Origin: Phenylobacterium sp.
Lineage (GTDB): Bacteria > Pseudomonadota > Alphaproteobacteria > Caulobacterales > Caulobacteraceae
DNA length: 39,287 nt
Assembly (NCBI RefSeq): GCF_030681155.1
Contig: NZ_JAUXXE010000063.1
Coordinates: 1 to 39,287, forward strand
Direction of reading: 5' to 3'
In this document: piece by piece, positions 1 to 7,693 of the stretch
Layout of the letters: the number at the start of each line of letters is the position of its first letter
Numbering within the stretch: the stretch's first letter is position 1
Notes under the pieces: generated by a model
The model's database searches: none
Seen by the model: the letters and a program-made list of their open reading frames with translations, nothing else
What the model was told of the DNA's origin: nothing
Program-made: the position numbers and the translations under genes

Positions 1-1
1 G

Positions 2-652
2 GCGTCGGTCTTCAGCGCCAAGGACGCGACGCCGCAGTTCATCACGCAGTTCGAAAAAGCGGCGAAGCTCTCCTATCTGCATTTCCAGCAACTCTCCGCG
101 CCCGAATACGGCGTGCGGTGGACCCGGAATTACTCCCTCGACGAAGACGATTTGGGCGGGAGTTTCCTATTCAACCGCCTCGCCGCCCTGGCGCCGGAGC
201 GTCGGACCGTACCCGCCGGCGAGCATCCCTTCGGCAGGTCGATCCTGCAGTACTGGGACAGCATGATGGTGGAGCCGCCGATCTACCTTCAGGCCATGAT
301 GGAGGACGTCTTCGCCGCCGGCGGGCGCATCGTCGTGCGTGACTTCAAGAGCCAGTCCGAACTCCAGGCGTTGAAGGAACCGGTGATCTTCAACTGCACG
401 GGCCTCGGCGCGGGAGAACTCTTCGGCGACAAGGAGATGATCCCGGCGCGGGGCCAACTCGTCGTTCTGCTCCCGCAGCCCGAGGTGACCTACAATCTGG
501 TCTCGAACTGGAGCTACATGTTCCCGCGCCGCGACGGGATCATTCTGGGCGGCACCTTCGAGCGCGGAAACTGGTCGACTGACGAGGACCCGGCCACCAC
601 GGCCAAGATCCTCGCTAATCACAAGGCGATGTTCGCGAAGCTGAAGACCTAG
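2..652 (+). CDS. FAD-dependent oxidoreductase, D-amino-acid oxidase type (3' part only)
   Basis: The reading frame is open from the window edge, so the start and the N-terminal Rossmann FAD motif lie outside; 216 residues are visible. The readable part matches the C-terminal half of DAO-family flavoenzymes. It has an FNCTGLGAGELFGD segment (FAD-binding strand and turn), then IPARGQLVVL, and a late IILGGTFERGNW segment where family members hold the flavin and substrate. Enzymes of this fold oxidise amines or D-amino acids with FAD; the substrate cannot be read here. The stop codon TAG at 650-652 interlocks with the stop of the opposing acyl-CoA dehydrogenase within the palindrome CTAG at 649-652. 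The family is fairly sure, the exact substrate is unknown. Confidence 0.8.
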   Translation, partial: ASVFSAKDATPQFITQFEKAAKLSYLHFQQLSAPEYGVRWTRNYSLDEDDLGGSFLFNRLAALAPERRTVPAGEHPFGRSILQYWDSMMVEPPIYLQAMMEDVFAAGGRIVVRDFKSQSELQALKEPVIFNCTGLGAGELFGDKEMIPARGQLVVLLPQPEVTYNLVSNWSYMFPRRDGIILGGTFERGNWSTDEDPATTAKILANHKAMFAKLKT

Positions 653-1941
653 GCGTCCTTGAACAGGGCGCGGCGCGGTCCGAGGTAGCCGAATAGGAAG
701 GCCGCGACCTTGCGCATCTGAATCTCCTCGGCGCCCTCCGTGATCCGGTAGCGACGGTGGTGGCGATAGATGTGCTCGAACGGCTTGTGGCGTGAATAGC
801 CGATGCCGCCATGCACCTGCATCGCTCGGTCGGCGGCTTCGCAGACCAGGCGGTTAGCCCAGTAGTTGCACATCGACACCTTGTCGGAGAGCTGCTTCTC
901 GACCTCCTTGTGGGGCATGTTGTCCATGTCCCAGGCGGTCTTGCGGATCAGCAGCCGCAACATCTCGCACTGGGTCGCCAGCTCCACCAGCGGCCACTGG
1001 ATCGCCTGGTTTTCGGCCAGCGCCTTGCCGAATGGCTTGCGGGTTCGGGCGTACTTCACGCTCTCCTCGATGCAGAACACCGCCGCCCCCAGCGACGACG
1101 CCGCCTGGCGGATGCGGTTCTGGTGGACGAATGACTGGCCCAGCCCCAGGCCGCGGTCGATCTGGCCCCAGTAGCTGTCCTCCGGCACCCAGACGTCGGT
1201 GAAGCTGACCCGCGGGTGGTCGGTCGGCATGTTGAAGGTCCAGAGGTATTCCTCGACCTTCACGCCGGGCGCGTCGGCCGGCACGATGAAGCAGGTGATG
1301 CCGGTGGCGTCGCCGTCCTTTCCCGACGTCCTGGCGAAGACCATCACGTGGGTGGCCACGTGCATGCCGGTCGTCCACATTTTCTCGCCGCGAATCAGCC
1401 AGCCGGGCTGACCGTCCTTCTCGTGGGGGACCGCCGTGGTTTCCATGAAGGTGGCGTCAGAGCCGTGGTTGGGCTCGGTCAGGCCGAAGCCGGTCCGCAT
1501 CTGCCCGGCCAACAGCTTGTCGCCGTCGCGGGCGTACTGGGCGTTGGTGGCGAACTCCTTGAACATCAGGATGAAGGGGTTGTTGCCGACGATGGAGTGT
1601 TCGTTCTGCAGGTCGTTGTGCAGGCCCAGGCCCTTGGCGGCCAGGTGCTCGCGGATCACCGCCATGGCCAGGTTGGAGCCGTCCTTGCCGCCCATCTCCT
1701 TGGGCCAGGCGAAGCGCAGGTGACCGGCCTCGTCGGCCAGCTTGCGGGCCTTGGCCAGCAGCTCTTCCCATTCCTTCTTGGGCAGGCCGCCGGCGTCCCA
1801 GTCGGTACGCTCGTATTCACGCCGATGGTCGAAGTAGCGGATGTTGTCGTCCTGCTGCTCCAACGGCTTGATCTTCGCCTCGATGAAGGCGTCCAACTCG
1901 GCCAGATAGGCCTCGATTTCGGGCGGCATGCTGAAGTCCAC
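649..1941 (-). CDS. acyl-CoA dehydrogenase (ACAD10/11- or LvaC-like)
   Basis: This is a 430-residue flavoprotein of the acyl-CoA dehydrogenase family. Visible motifs are GLTEPNHGSD at about 153-162 (flavin and acyl-CoA contacts), RKPFGKALAE at 301-310, QVHGGIGY at 375-382 and TEGAEEIQMRKVA from 401, which sits where the family has its YEGT-type FAD-binding turn. The length and the terminal motif fit the ACAD10/ACAD11 and LvaC branch better than short-chain enzymes. It diverges from an APH-fold kinase and a DUF6285 protein, the partners that LvaC has in the Pseudomonas putida levulinate pathway. By inference it handles phosphorylated 4-hydroxyacyl-CoA or a similar acyl-CoA and passes electrons to ETF; the ETF-QO gene at 28010 would be the next step. 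The family is certain, the substrate is inferred. Confidence 0.9.
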   Translation of the reverse strand: MDFSMPPEIEAYLAELDAFIEAKIKPLEQQDDNIRYFDHRREYERTDWDAGGLPKKEWEELLAKARKLADEAGHLRFAWPKEMGGKDGSNLAMAVIREHLAAKGLGLHNDLQNEHSIVGNNPFILMFKEFATNAQYARDGDKLLAGQMRTGFGLTEPNHGSDATFMETTAVPHEKDGQPGWLIRGEKMWTTGMHVATHVMVFARTSGKDGDATGITCFIVPADAPGVKVEEYLWTFNMPTDHPRVSFTDVWVPEDSYWGQIDRGLGLGQSFVHQNRIRQAASSLGAAVFCIEESVKYARTRKPFGKALAENQAIQWPLVELATQCEMLRLLIRKTAWDMDNMPHKEVEKQLSDKVSMCNYWANRLVCEAADRAMQVHGGIGYSRHKPFEHIYRHHRRYRITEGAEEIQMRKVAAFLFGYLGPRRALFKDA

Positions 1942-1996
1942 GGCGGTCTCCTCCTGGGGGCTGGCGCCGGCTCGAAGTCCCGACGCTCGAGTTGTT

Positions 1997-2021
1997 TGAA
2001 ACCACTCTAACCCAGGTTTCA
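1997..2021. promoter_or_regulatory. inverted repeat in the divergent ACAD/kinase promoter region, candidate operator
   Basis: A perfect 7-bp inverted repeat, TGAAACC at 1997-2003 and GGTTTCA at 2015-2021, has an 11-nt spacer. It lies between the divergent acyl-CoA dehydrogenase (start 1941) and kinase (start 2126) genes, about 60 nt before the dehydrogenase start. That position suits an operator for a repressor shared by both genes, but no regulator gene is visible nearby and short inverted repeats occur by chance. Confidence 0.35.
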
Positions 2022-2079
2022 GCTTCCGCCGGGTCAGGGTGGGCGCAGGTCATTTCGGCGTTTACACACGATCAAATGA

Positions 2080-2113
2080 CCTTCCCAATCGGCAGGTCGG
2101 ATCAGTGGGAAGG
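2080..2113 (+). promoter_or_regulatory. inverted repeat covering the kinase ribosome binding site
   Basis: CCTTCCCA at 2080-2087 is perfectly complementary to TGGGAAGG at 2106-2113, with an 18-nt loop. The right arm contains the purine-rich stretch GGGAAGG that is the best Shine-Dalgarno candidate for the kinase start at 2126. In RNA the left arm could sequester it. The pairing is visible; any regulatory role is inference. Confidence 0.35.
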
Positions 2114-2125
2114 CGCCGCGACGTC

Positions 2126-3115
2126 ATGCAGGGCGAGGTTTTCGAGGCACTGAAAGGGCTGGCTCCGACGCTGGGCGGGGAGGGGGCGGAGATCGCCGAT
2201 CTCCAGCGCCTGTCGGGCGGCGCCAGCATGGAGACGTGGGCGTTCGCATTGGTCGGCGGGCGGGGCCGTGAGGAGTTGATCCTGCGCCGCCGCTCCGGGC
2301 CCTTCGATCCGGAGGCTGCGCGTTCGGTGTCCCTTGAGGTCGAGGCGGCTCTGATCACCGCGGCGTCGGCCGTCGGCGCCCCGGTCGCGCCGCTGGTGCA
2401 TCTGGCGCGCCCGCAGGATGGCCTGGGCGAGGCGCACATCACCCGCCGCATCTCCGGCGAGACCCTCGGCCGCAAGATCGTCTCGGACCCGCGCTTCGAT
2501 GCTGTGCGGCCCGGTCTCGCCCGGCAGTGCGGGGCGATCCTGGCCCAGATTCACTCGGCCACGCCGCCGGCCGGTCTCAAAACTGTCGACGCGCTGGAGG
2601 AACTGGCTCGTTACGAAGAGGTCTATCGTAATTCCGGCGCAGAGCGCCCGATCCTAGAGCTGGCCTTCCAGCACCTGAAGAAGCACCCGCCGCCGCCGCG
2701 ACCGGCGGTGCTGCTACACGGGGACTTCCGCAACGGCAATCTGATGGTGGACCCTGAGCAGGGCGTCGCCGCCGTCCTCGATTGGGAGCTGTCGCACATG
2801 GGCGACCCGGCCGAGGATCTGGGCTGGATCTGCGTGAATTCCTGGCGGTTCGGCCGCAGCGACCGCCCGGTTGGCGGCTTTGGCGAATATCGCGACTTGC
2901 TGGACGGCTATGTCGCGGCGGGCGGGGAAGAGATCCCGCTGTCACGGGTGCTCTATTGGCAAGCCCTCGGCTCGCTGAAGTGGGGCGTGATGTGCCTGAT
3001 GATGTACGCCAGCTACGCCAACGGAACCGAAGTCTCGGTCGAGCGGCCGATGATCGGACGCCGGGTGTCGGAAACCGAGATCGACCTCGTCACCTTGTTG
3101 GAGAACGGGCTGTGA
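2126..3115 (+). CDS. APH-fold phosphotransferase (LvaA/ACAD10-11 kinase-domain type)
   Basis: This is a 329-residue kinase-like protein of the aminoglycoside phosphotransferase superfamily. It has an N-terminal nucleotide-loop segment LSGGASMETW, the catalytic loop HGDFRNGN at about 198-205 (catalytic Asp200, metal-binding Asn205) and the DWE metal motif at 219-221. The ATG at 2126 is preferred because GGGAAGG lies 12 nt upstream and homology begins just after it. A more upstream start at 2039 would add a non-conserved tail. The gene overlaps the next one by four bases (GTGA). The same domain is fused to an acyl-CoA dehydrogenase in animal ACAD10/ACAD11 and stands alone as LvaA in Pseudomonas, where it phosphorylates 4-hydroxyacyl-CoA. 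That role is inferred here from the neighbours; antibiotic phosphorylation is unlikely. Confidence 0.88.
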   Translation: MQGEVFEALKGLAPTLGGEGAEIADLQRLSGGASMETWAFALVGGRGREELILRRRSGPFDPEAARSVSLEVEAALITAASAVGAPVAPLVHLARPQDGLGEAHITRRISGETLGRKIVSDPRFDAVRPGLARQCGAILAQIHSATPPAGLKTVDALEELARYEEVYRNSGAERPILELAFQHLKKHPPPPRPAVLLHGDFRNGNLMVDPEQGVAAVLDWELSHMGDPAEDLGWICVNSWRFGRSDRPVGGFGEYRDLLDGYVAAGGEEIPLSRVLYWQALGSLKWGVMCLMMYASYANGTEVSVERPMIGRRVSETEIDLVTLLENGL

Positions 3116-3477
3116 TCGACCATCCCCGCGCCGAGGAGCTGTTAGACGCCGTCGCCGGCTGGATAGACTGCGTTCGCTCCGAGCTCAATCCCCGGGATGC
3201 ATTCCTGGCCCGGGTCGCCGCCAATGCGCTGAGCGTCGTGCGGCGCGAACTGCTCCAGGGAGGGGCGGCGGAAGCGGCCGCCACTCAGCGGCTGTCGGAA
3301 TTGCTGGGCCGAGATGGCTCCCTGCCTGAACTGAACGCTGACCTGTGCGCGCGCTTGCGGGAAGGGGCGATGGATCGCGACACGCCCGGCCTGCTAGCGG
3401 CCCTGAAGGCCAATATCGTCGAACAAATCGCCATCGATCAGCCGAACTACGCTCCGGAGCCCGGGCGCCTGGCGTAG
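3112..3477 (+). CDS. DUF6285 protein, probable kinase partner (LvaB-like)
   Basis: A 121-residue, largely helical, soluble protein with no signal peptide. The GTG start at 3112 overlaps the kinase stop in the arrangement GTGA, typical of translational coupling. The N-terminal pattern IDHPRAEELLDAVAGW and the following RVAANALSVVRREL are what I recall of DUF6285 proteins, which usually sit beside APH-like kinases and acyl-CoA dehydrogenases. In the Pseudomonas levulinate pathway the equivalent small protein LvaB is needed for activity of the LvaA kinase; the same role is inferred here. There is no recognisable catalytic motif. The four-base overlap argues for roughly equal amounts of the two proteins. 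Confidence 0.8.
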   Translation: MIDHPRAEELLDAVAGWIDCVRSELNPRDAFLARVAANALSVVRRELLQGGAAEAAATQRLSELLGRDGSLPELNADLCARLREGAMDRDTPGLLAALKANIVEQIAIDQPNYAPEPGRLA

Positions 3478-3519
3478 GAACCCGGTTCTGCGGCGCGGAA
3501 ATTGCGATATGACCGCGCC

Positions 3520-4326
3520 ATGAGCGAGAAATTGCATACCCCGCCGGCCATGAGCTACGGTGACTATCTGGGCCTCGACACCCTGCTGTCCGCCCAGCGG
3601 CCACGTTCGGACGAGCACGACGAACTGCTGTTCATCATCATCCACCAGGCTTCCGAGCTGTGGCTGAAGCTCTCCATCCACGAACTGGCGGCCGCCCGTC
3701 AGCACATCCGCGACGATGACCTAGGCCCAGCCTTCAAGATGATCGCCCGGGTCAGTCGCATCCAGGGGCAGTTGATCCAGTCCTGGGACGTGCTGGGGAC
3801 CATGACGCCCAGCGACTATCACGCCCTGCGCCCGCACCTGGGCCAAAGCTCGGGCTTCCAGTCATTCCAGTATCGGATGCTGGAGTTCCTGATGGGGGCC
3901 AAGGACGCCTCGATGCTGCGGGTCCATGAGACCACCGAGGTCCATGGCGTGCTCGAAACGGCCCTGGCGGAGCCTAGTCTCTATGACGAGTGCGTTCGGC
4001 TGTTGTCGCGACGGGACTTCGATATTCCGGCCGAGCTGCTGGAGCGCGATCTGCGTCTGCCGCACGAGGCCAACGCCGCCGTCGAGGCCGCCTGGGTCAG
4101 CGTCTATCGCGACCCGGAACGCTACTGGGATCTCTATGAACTGGCCGAGAAGCTGGTCGATCTGGAGTTCCGCTTCCAGCAATGGCGCTTCGCGCACCTG
4201 AAGACCGTCGAGCGGATCATCGGGTTCAAGCAGGGCACCGGCGGCAGCGCCGGCGCTGCCTATCTGGCTAAAGCGTTGGAAGGCTCGTTCTTCCCAGAGC
4301 TGTTCCGGGTCCGCACCTCGCTCTAA
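3520..4326 (+). CDS. kynA: tryptophan 2,3-dioxygenase
   Basis: A 268-residue haem dioxygenase that opens the indole ring of L-tryptophan to N-formylkynurenine, the first step of the kynurenine route. It has the active-site segment FIIIHQASELWLKL (His42), the SWDVLGTMTP and SGFQSFQYRMLEF segments, the likely proximal haem ligand His226 in RFAHLKTVER, and the terminal KQGTGGSAG loop that closes on the substrate. Length is close to the bacterial TDO norm. The ATG at 3520 is chosen over an upstream TTG because bacterial TDOs begin with a short tail before this region. It starts 42 nt after the DUF6285 gene and may share its transcript. No kynureninase or formamidase is present in the window. Its stop interlocks with that of the opposing receiver gene (CTAA, 4323-4326). 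Confidence 0.96.
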   Translation: MSEKLHTPPAMSYGDYLGLDTLLSAQRPRSDEHDELLFIIIHQASELWLKLSIHELAAARQHIRDDDLGPAFKMIARVSRIQGQLIQSWDVLGTMTPSDYHALRPHLGQSSGFQSFQYRMLEFLMGAKDASMLRVHETTEVHGVLETALAEPSLYDECVRLLSRRDFDIPAELLERDLRLPHEANAAVEAAWVSVYRDPERYWDLYELAEKLVDLEFRFQQWRFAHLKTVERIIGFKQGTGGSAGAAYLAKALEGSFFPELFRVRTSL

Positions 4327-4709
4327 TGCGGGGCGGAGGGGGCCAGCAACCTGGCGACCGCATCGCCCAGCGAACTCGACAGCAGCGGTTTTTCGACGAT
4401 GCCGACTCCGGCCTGCTGGGCGCGCAGCCGCACTTGGCGGGTTGGTTGGGTCGTGATCAGCAGCGCCGGCAGCGAGACGGCGCGGCGGCGGAGGGTTTCG
4501 ACCAGCTCTAGGCCATCCATGCCCGGAAGCTGATAATCGACTACCAGGCAACCGGTGTCGGGAAGGTCCTGGCGGGCGGCCAGGCTCTCGGCATCGGCAT
4601 AGGTCTCGACCGCATAGCCCTCGATCTCGAGGGCGAACTTCAGCGACGTGCGGATGGCTGGATCGTCGTCGACGAGCAGCAGCGGGGCGGGGGCAGGCGT
4701 GTCGATCAT
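4323..4709 (-). CDS. single-domain response regulator (FixJ-type receiver without an output domain)
   Basis: A 128-residue protein that is only a receiver domain. LLLVDDDP near the N-terminus gives the acidic pocket (Asp14-16), CLVVDYQLPGMDG gives the phosphoacceptor Asp58, then ITT (Thr86/87) and VEKPL with the switch Lys107. No DNA-binding domain follows. The start at 4709 is preferred because the 14 codons upstream are not receiver-like. The gene lies 54 nt downstream of the alternative oxidase on the same strand, so the two are probably co-transcribed. Its receiver looks like that of FixJ, and a FixL-like kinase is encoded just across the divergent promoter. It could act as a phosphate sink or as a protein-level brake on FixL, but this is inference. 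Confidence 0.85.
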   Translation of the reverse strand: MIDTPAPAPLLLVDDDPAIRTSLKFALEIEGYAVETYADAESLAARQDLPDTGCLVVDYQLPGMDGLELVETLRRRAVSLPALLITTQPTRQVRLRAQQAGVGIVEKPLLSSSLGDAVARLLAPSAPH

Positions 4710-4763
4710 GGCTGAGATCGGCGAGACCCAGGCCGACGGCCCAGGTCCCACGCTTCCTTTCGA

Positions 4764-5453
4764 CTAGGCGGCGGCTTTCCAGGTTGGTTCCAGCACCGCA
4801 TGCGGTGGGCAGGGGGCGACCGGGATTTGCGGCAGGCCGATCAGTTCGTTGGCGTAGCCGTGGTTGACGTCGCGGTGGTGAGCCTCGTCGGCGCGGACCA
4901 CCAGGACCACATCCCGCAGCGTCGCGGTGTCTGGCAGGCCCCAGTAGGTCTTGGCGATCTGCGGCGCCGGCACGTTCGCGGAGCGGCCCTCGTCGATCTC
5001 GGCGAGATAGTGGGTGTAGCTGATCACCGCTTCTTCCTCGAAGTAGCCGACCACCCGGTGAGCGGTCTTGGGAGAGACGAGATAGAGGCCGAAGAAGAAC
5101 AGGTAGAAGACCCATTGCACCGCCACCACGACGAAGCGTTCGAAAGCGGTGGGCTTGCTGACCTCGATGAAGGTCATCAGGTGCATGCGCTCATTCTCGG
5201 CTTCGTCCATCAGGGTCTTGATCCAACCCTTGTCGTCGCACATCCGGCGCAGGCACTTCAGGTGGTTGAGGGTCGCGCCGACCATGCCGGGCACGGCGGC
5301 GACGGTCTCAAGGACCACGGCGCGGTGGCCATAACGCTTGGCGAAGAAGGTGTCGGCGCAGAAACGCAGCAGTTTCACGAACCCGTAGGCGATCTGATCG
5401 GAGGCCCCGACAGGCTGGTGATGAAGGGTGGCGTCTACGGCGGGGGCGGTCAT
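4764..5453 (-). CDS. aox: alternative oxidase (cyanide-insensitive ubiquinol oxidase)
   Basis: A 229-residue di-iron quinol oxidase. It would oxidise ubiquinol and reduce oxygen to water at the inner membrane without pumping protons. All ligand motifs are present: [12 protein letters not shown] with Glu49, NERMHL with Glu88 and His91, [10 protein letters not shown] at 138-147, and [12 protein letters not shown] with Glu190 and His193. A hydrophobic hairpin at about 106-127 fits the interfacial membrane helices. The plant-type regulatory Cys extension is absent and the length is short, as in bacterial AOX. The ATG at 5453 is chosen because AGGAG lies just upstream. AOX occurs in a minority of bacteria. 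Its divergent position beside a FixL/FixJ pair suggests oxygen-dependent control. Confidence 0.95.
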   Translation of the reverse strand: MTAPAVDATLHHQPVGASDQIAYGFVKLLRFCADTFFAKRYGHRAVVLETVAAVPGMVGATLNHLKCLRRMCDDKGWIKTLMDEAENERMHLMTFIEVSKPTAFERFVVVAVQWVFYLFFFGLYLVSPKTAHRVVGYFEEEAVISYTHYLAEIDEGRSANVPAPQIAKTYWGLPDTATLRDVVLVVRADEAHHRDVNHGYANELIGLPQIPVAPCPPHAVLEPTWKAAA

Positions 5454-5548
5454 ATCAGGCTCCTGGTGACCCTGTGGCCACCCAACTGGCGGCGAGTTCA
5501 TGGCTACCGATAAGTTCCGCCAGGCTTGGACAACATCCGTGTCTTCCG

Positions 5549-5568
5549 CTTAAGGGGAATCCCGTAAC
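5549..5568. promoter_or_regulatory. candidate FixJ-type binding site between aox and fixL
   Basis: The sequence CTTAAGGGGAATCCCGTAAC lies in the divergent region, about 95 nt before the aox start and 56 nt before the CTG that may start fixL. Read on the minus strand it has the form TTACGG, an A/T-C core, then CCCCTTAAG, which resembles my recollection of FixJ/NarL-family operators in rhizobial fixK promoters. A related sequence (CTTAAG...TTACGG) occurs at 7877-7893. The assignment rests on resemblance and position only. Confidence 0.4.
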
Positions 5569-5573
5569 TCCTG

Positions 5574-7091
5574 TTGACGATCGGTCGGGCTATTACCTCT
5601 CCAGCGAACCAAAGGAGCCGCAGGCTGCAGAACAAGGCGTCCAACCTCTGGACCGGCGTCGCCGTGGCGATTCTGGCGACAGCGGCCGGCGTCTTCGCGC
5701 ACCTGATCCTGCAGCCCGTCGTGGGCGAGCGAGTCGCCTTCCTGGTCTTCGTGCCCGCGGTGGTCATGGCCTCGGCCTATGGCGGGGTCGCCCCTGGGGC
5801 CTTGGCTTCCCTGTTTGGGCTCGGCTGCGGATTAGCCCTGGCGACGCGGGTGGAAACGCTCGGCCGCGCCGACATCGCCAGCGCGGTGGTGTTCGCCGGC
5901 GTGGCGGCGGCGATCGTCACGGGCGGGGAGTGGTTTCAGCGGTCCCGGCGCGAGGCCGCTGCGATCAACCGCGATCTCATCGCCCGCGAAGCCCATCTGA
6001 GTTCGATCCTCGACACCGTCCCTGACGCCATGATCGTCATCGACGAACTCGGCGTCATCCAGTCCTTCAGCAGCGCCGCCGAGCGCCTGTTCGGCTGGAC
6101 CTCGGCCGAGACGGTCGGGCGCAATGTCCGTTTGCTGATGCCCGCGCCCCACAAGGAGGCGCACGACGGCTATCTGCAACGCTACTACCGGACCCACGAG
6201 CGCCGGATTATCGGCATGGGCCGTGTGGTGGTGGGCGAGCGCAAGGATGGCTCGACCTTCCCCATGGAGTTGGCGGTCGGCGAGATGCGGACCGAGGGTG
6301 GCCGGTTCTTCACCGGTTTCGTCCGCGACCTGACCGAGCGCCAACGGACCGAGGCGCGGCTGCAGGAGTTGCAGTCGGAGCTGGTCCATATCTCCAGACT
6401 GACGGCGCTGGGTGAAATGGCCTCGACCCTGGCCCACGAATTGAACCAGCCGCTCTCGGCCATCGCCAACTATCTGCGCGGATCGGTGCGTTTGCTGGGG
6501 GCCGAGGACATCCCGCGCGACCGCCTCACCGAGGCCTTGGAAAAAGCCAGCGAACAGACGTTGCGCGCTGGCGAGATCATCCGCCGACTTCGGGACTTCG
6601 TTTCGCGGGGCGAGACTGAGCGTCGGCTGGAAAGCCTGCCCAAGCTGATCGAGGAGGCCGGCGCCTTGGCCCTGGTCGGCGCCAAGGAACACGGGGTGCG
6701 GGTCCAGTTCGACCTCGACCCGGCCGTGAACCTGGTCCTGGCCGACCGGGTGCAGATCCAGCAGGTGGTGCTGAACCTGATCCGCAACGCCATCGACGCG
6801 ATGGAGGCCTCGCCGCGTCGCGAGCTTCACGTCGCCGCCCGCCCGGTCGAGGAAGGGTTTGTCCAGATCACCGTCGCGGACACTGGAGCCGGAATCAGCC
6901 CGGAAGTGGCCGACCAACTGTTCCAGCCCTTCATAACCACCAAGCGTCATGGCATGGGGGTGGGCCTGTCGATTTCGCGCACGATCGTCGAGGCTCATGG
7001 CGGTCGGATTTGGGCCGAGCCGACTCCCGGCGGCGGCGCGAGCTTCCATTTCACTTTGCGCAGCGTAGCAGACGAGGAACTCGATGGCTGA
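5574..7091 (+). CDS. fixL: FixL-like oxygen-sensing histidine kinase (haem PAS)
   Basis: An integral-membrane sensor kinase. Four membrane segments (about 25-120, DUF4118-like) are followed by a PAS domain at about 135-265. That PAS has the FixL haem signature: His197 in EAHDGYL is the axial ligand, and Arg217 in RRIIGMGR lies exactly 20 residues later, as do His200 and Arg220 in Bradyrhizobium FixL. Then come the H box LAHELNQPL with His288, the N box [10 protein letters not shown] and the glycine boxes DTGAGI and GMGVGL. It should autophosphorylate when deoxygenated and signal to FixJ, which it overlaps by 8 nt. The interval starts at TTG 5574, the first standard start. However, AAAGGAG at 5611-5617 points to CTG 5625 (488 residues), which would also leave the putative operator at 5549 upstream of the gene. 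Confidence 0.93.
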   Translation: MTIGRAITSPANQRSRRLQNKASNLWTGVAVAILATAAGVFAHLILQPVVGERVAFLVFVPAVVMASAYGGVAPGALASLFGLGCGLALATRVETLGRADIASAVVFAGVAAAIVTGGEWFQRSRREAAAINRDLIAREAHLSSILDTVPDAMIVIDELGVIQSFSSAAERLFGWTSAETVGRNVRLLMPAPHKEAHDGYLQRYYRTHERRIIGMGRVVVGERKDGSTFPMELAVGEMRTEGGRFFTGFVRDLTERQRTEARLQELQSELVHISRLTALGEMASTLAHELNQPLSAIANYLRGSVRLLGAEDIPRDRLTEALEKASEQTLRAGEIIRRLRDFVSRGETERRLESLPKLIEEAGALALVGAKEHGVRVQFDLDPAVNLVLADRVQIQQVVLNLIRNAIDAMEASPRRELHVAARPVEEGFVQITVADTGAGISPEVADQLFQPFITTKRHGMGVGLSISRTIVEAHGGRIWAEPTPGGGASFHFTLRSVADEELDG

Positions 7092-7689
7092 ACTGGTGCA
7101 TGTGATCGACGACGATCCAGCCGTTCGCGACTCCCTGTCCTTCCTGCTGGAGACGGCGAAGCTTGAGACCCGTGTCTACGACTCGGCGATCGCCTTTCTT
7201 GAGGCCTTGCCCGACGTCACCAGCGGCTGCGTCGTCACCGACGTACGCATGCCTGAAATGACCGGCATCGAGTTGGTCAGGCGGCTGAAGGCGCAGGGTT
7301 TCACCCTGCCGATCATCATGATCACCGGCCACGCCGATGTGCCGCTGGCCGTGGAGGCGATGAAGGCCGGCGTCGCCGATTTCATCGAAAAGCCGTTCAA
7401 CGACGACATCCTGCTTGCCGCCATCGCCACGGCGTTGCGGAGCGGCGAGGAGGGTCGGCGCGGCGCGGCCGAGGTGGCCGAGATAACGGGCCGGCTCACG
7501 TCGCTGTCTGGACGTGAACGTGAGGTGCTGGACGGGCTCGTGGCCGGTCACGCGAACAAGGTGATCGCCTTCGATCTCGGCATCAGCCCGCGCACGGTGG
7601 AAATCTACCGCGCAAACGTCATGACCAAGATGAAGGCGGCCAGCCTGTCGGAATTGGTGCGCATGGCCATGCTGGCCGAGCGCGCCTGA
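7084..7689 (+). CDS. fixJ: FixJ-like response regulator (receiver plus LuxR-type HTH)
   Basis: A 201-residue transcription regulator. Residues 1-120 are a receiver: [12 protein letters not shown] holds the acidic pocket, [10 protein letters not shown] the phosphoacceptor Asp53, MITGHADV the Thr switch and FIEKPF the conserved Lys. Residues about 138-198 are a LuxR/NarL helix-turn-helix, [18 protein letters not shown] then [18 protein letters not shown]. Its start lies inside the end of fixL (8-nt overlap), so the two are translationally coupled. Phosphorylated FixJ activates oxygen-controlled genes in rhizobia and Caulobacter. The nearest candidates here are the divergent alternative oxidase and the small membrane gene at 7694-7810. 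There is no fixK or fixT in the window. Confidence 0.94.
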   Translation: MAELVHVIDDDPAVRDSLSFLLETAKLETRVYDSAIAFLEALPDVTSGCVVTDVRMPEMTGIELVRRLKAQGFTLPIIMITGHADVPLAVEAMKAGVADFIEKPFNDDILLAAIATALRSGEEGRRGAAEVAEITGRLTSLSGREREVLDGLVAGHANKVIAFDLGISPRTVEIYRANVMTKMKAASLSELVRMAMLAERA

Positions 7690-7693
7690 CCGC

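Noticed and set aside
2039..2125. Extended N-terminus for the APH-fold kinase.
   Set aside because: The added residues are not kinase-like and the better ribosome site lies before 2126.
3862..5115. A 417-residue minus-strand open frame covering kynA, the receiver gene and part of aox.
   Set aside because: Low-complexity Arg/Gly/Pro-rich translation typical of antisense to GC-rich genes; the three genes it covers have clear motifs.
5549..5568. FNR/FixK box (TTGAT-N4-ATCAA) in the aox-fixL region.
   Set aside because: No such dyad is present in the divergent region; the motif there has a different form.
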